NCBI RefSeq assembly: GCF_017114945.1
Contig: NZ_JABXKQ010000167.1
Span: 1-35,116, forward strand
DNA length: 35,116 nucleotides
Direction of reading: 5' to 3'
From: Nostoc sp. JL34
GTDB taxonomy: Bacteria; Cyanobacteriota; Cyanobacteriia; Cyanobacteriales; Nostocaceae
Both the position numbers and the translations under genes were made by a program. This document shows, one piece after another, positions 34,052-35,116 of the stretch. The stretch's first letter is position 1, and each line of letters starts with the position of its first letter. The notes beneath the pieces were generated by a model, which saw only the letters and a list, made by a program, of their open reading frames with translations, was not told the DNA's origin and did not search any database.

Positions 34052-34255
34052 ATGATGATTAAAAACCCTTTGGTAATAATTCAACAACCAGAAGTAGGCA
34101 AACTAATCCTTAAAGTTTGTCCGCTCGCTGGTTTGAGAAAAGAAAAGTTAGCAATATCTTTAGATATTACTTATTCTACGGTTAGTTTTTGTAAAAATGG
34201 ATACACTAGACCATCATGTCTGGGCTGTGCACAAGCAAGATTGAAGAGATTTTAG
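34052..34255 (+). CDS. Short XRE-like helix-turn-helix protein, probably degenerate
   Basis: A 67-residue ORF, MMIKNPLVIIQQPEVGKLIL followed by a region resembling the XRE-type helix-turn-helix seen in many short cyanobacterial regulators: GLRKEKLAISLDITYSTVSF, where intact members read GLTQEKxAAxLGVTYxTVNRWENG. The recognition-helix WENGR is replaced by CKNGY, and the C-terminal third (SCLGCAQARLKRF) does not follow the family. There is no strong ribosome site. It is either a decayed copy or a highly diverged regulator; it precedes the Ser/Thr kinase gene by 320 nt on the same strand. Confidence 0.4.
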   Translation: MMIKNPLVIIQQPEVGKLILKVCPLAGLRKEKLAISLDITYSTVSFCKNGYTRPSCLGCAQARLKRF

Positions 34256-34575
34256 TGGAGATATAGCGATTGTCGATTGTATGAGAACACCAAAGTCCTT
34301 GCTGTCAAATCATTTCAGCAAAGTTTTTGTATCTCACTGAACTGCACACCGCTATAGGTAAAAGGGGCAATTATTAGAAAAATATTTACCCAATAAGTTT
34401 AAAGTGAAAAAATATCCTATATATGGACATTATTAAATTTTCTTGAACCAACATAACTTATGCTTAAAAATATTTTAATTTTATTGGCGCTAAATTCCAG
34501 CAAAATTTTTAGTTTAACTAGCAATATAACAGCATAATTAATAGCTTTGTAATAAATATTTAGAGATAATAAAAA
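34256..34575. other. Spacer before the terminal kinase
   Basis: 320 nt of AT-rich sequence. No ORF or RNA signal recognised; the promoter of the downstream kinase is presumably here. Confidence 0.5.
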
Positions 34576-35116
34576 ATGATTACTAATTCAAAATATAAAA
34601 TTGTAGAAAAAATTTCAGATGGGATAGATACTGTTGTTTATCGGGTGCAAGAACTTACTAATGAAACAACGGTTATTCTGAAAATACTTAAAAGTGAATA
34701 CGCTAATCTTGAATATGTAACAGAGTTTAAACACGAGTATGAAATTTCTAAATTATTAGATTTGCCAGGAGTTATTAAAGTTTATAGAGTAGAAAATTAT
34801 CAAAACAGTATTGCTTTAGTTTTAGAAGATATTGGAGGACAGAACCTAAAACAATTTATCAACAATAATAAAATTAATATCATAGATTGCTTAAAATTAG
34901 CTATTAAAATTACGGATATTATTATAGATTTGCATGAACAACACATTATTCATAAAGATATTAAACCACAAAATATAATTATTAATCCTCAGTCAATGCA
35001 GGTTAAAATTACTGATTTTAGCATTGCCTCACGCCTGTCAAAAGAAAATGCAATCATCAGCAATCCTAATTTGCTTAAAGGAACACTTGCTTACATGTCT
35101 CCAGAGCAAACAGGTC
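34576..35116 (+). CDS. Ser/Thr protein kinase, N-terminal part of a likely HstK-type hybrid kinase (cut by the window end)
   Basis: Open from ATG 34576 to the last base: 180 residues of a eukaryotic-type protein kinase domain. Seen: the Lys of the ATP site in VILKIL, the catalytic loop HIIHKDIKPQNIII (HKD in place of HRD), KITDFSIASRL where the usual DFG reads DFS, and the activation-loop end LKGTLAYMSPEQTG. The Gly-rich loop is weak (EKISDGIDTVVYR). This pattern is usual in the long multi-domain kinases of Nostoc that join a Ser/Thr kinase to AAA-like, GAF and histidine-kinase domains (HstK family); only the first domain is visible, so the rest is inferred. The start follows an AT-rich stretch with no clear ribosome site. 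Confidence 0.75.
   Translation, partial: MITNSKYKIVEKISDGIDTVVYRVQELTNETTVILKILKSEYANLEYVTEFKHEYEISKLLDLPGVIKVYRVENYQNSIALVLEDIGGQNLKQFINNNKINIIDCLKLAIKITDIIIDLHEQHIIHKDIKPQNIIINPQSMQVKITDFSIASRLSKENAIISNPNLLKGTLAYMSPEQTG

Overview
The window is chromosomal DNA from a filamentous, heterocyst-forming cyanobacterium of the Nostoc/Anabaena group. The octamer GCGATCGC (HIP1) occurs throughout. Intergenic spaces carry the repeats usual in Nostocales: TCATTAG-like heptamers, a CTCGTTCCCAG palindrome and GGGGAATGGGG tracts. A hetZ-patU pair, two adjacent AMIN-amidases, solanesyl diphosphate synthase and a PAS-less phytochrome kinase all point to the same group. The order mreDCB / ssb / antiporter / amidase / amidase / murI / sds / hetZ / patU matches, as I recall it, the alr0085-alr0101 region of Nostoc sp. 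PCC 7120. patU is a single ORF here, so this is a relative and not PCC 7120 itself.

Layout. 0-8 kb is mixed housekeeping and accessory material: glyQ, comEC, a frameshifted NADAR gene, a TPR protein, a GrpB-family protein, a phosphoribosyltransferase and a family-4 uracil-DNA glycosylase. 8.2-13.7 kb holds a membrane transglutaminase-fold protein that has lost its catalytic Cys and His, then patU and hetZ (early heterocyst regulators) on the minus strand, with a divergent conserved gene that appears to contain the hetZ promoter. 14-24.3 kb is a minus-strand run for isoprenoid and envelope functions: sds, murI, two tandem amiC amidases, a CPA2 antiporter and an EVE-domain protein. 24.5-28.7 kb has a SIMPL-domain secreted protein, an SOS-type ssb with a LexA box, and the divergent mreBCD cell-shape operon. 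28.7-34.5 kb is gene-poor and partly decayed, with an intact NADAR paralogue and a knotless-phytochrome histidine kinase. The window ends inside a Ser/Thr kinase of the hybrid HstK type.

Functional theme. The central 20 kb joins peptidoglycan supply (MurI), peptidoglycan remodelling and septal perforation (AmiC pair), cell shape (MreBCD) and heterocyst commitment and patterning (HetZ, PatU). These are the functions a multicellular cyanobacterium coordinates when it builds septal junctions and heterocysts.

Most notable observations: (1) a HetR-like inverted repeat (GGGTCAAGCCC) and a -10-like element about 470 and 430 nt upstream of hetZ, inside the divergent gene; (2) a near-perfect cyanobacterial LexA box next to the start of a tail-less ssb; (3) a perfect 21-bp hairpin built from 11-mer iterations between mreB and mreC; (4) a phytochrome kinase with two separate bilin-type Cys-His sites and an altered tongue motif; (5) a transglutaminase-fold pseudo-enzyme; (6) repeat sequence apparently captured in frame in three genes (glyQ, the transglutaminase-fold gene and the phytochrome kinase). 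I found no CRISPR array, tRNA, rRNA or intact transposase. All functional calls come from reading motifs by eye; no database search was run.
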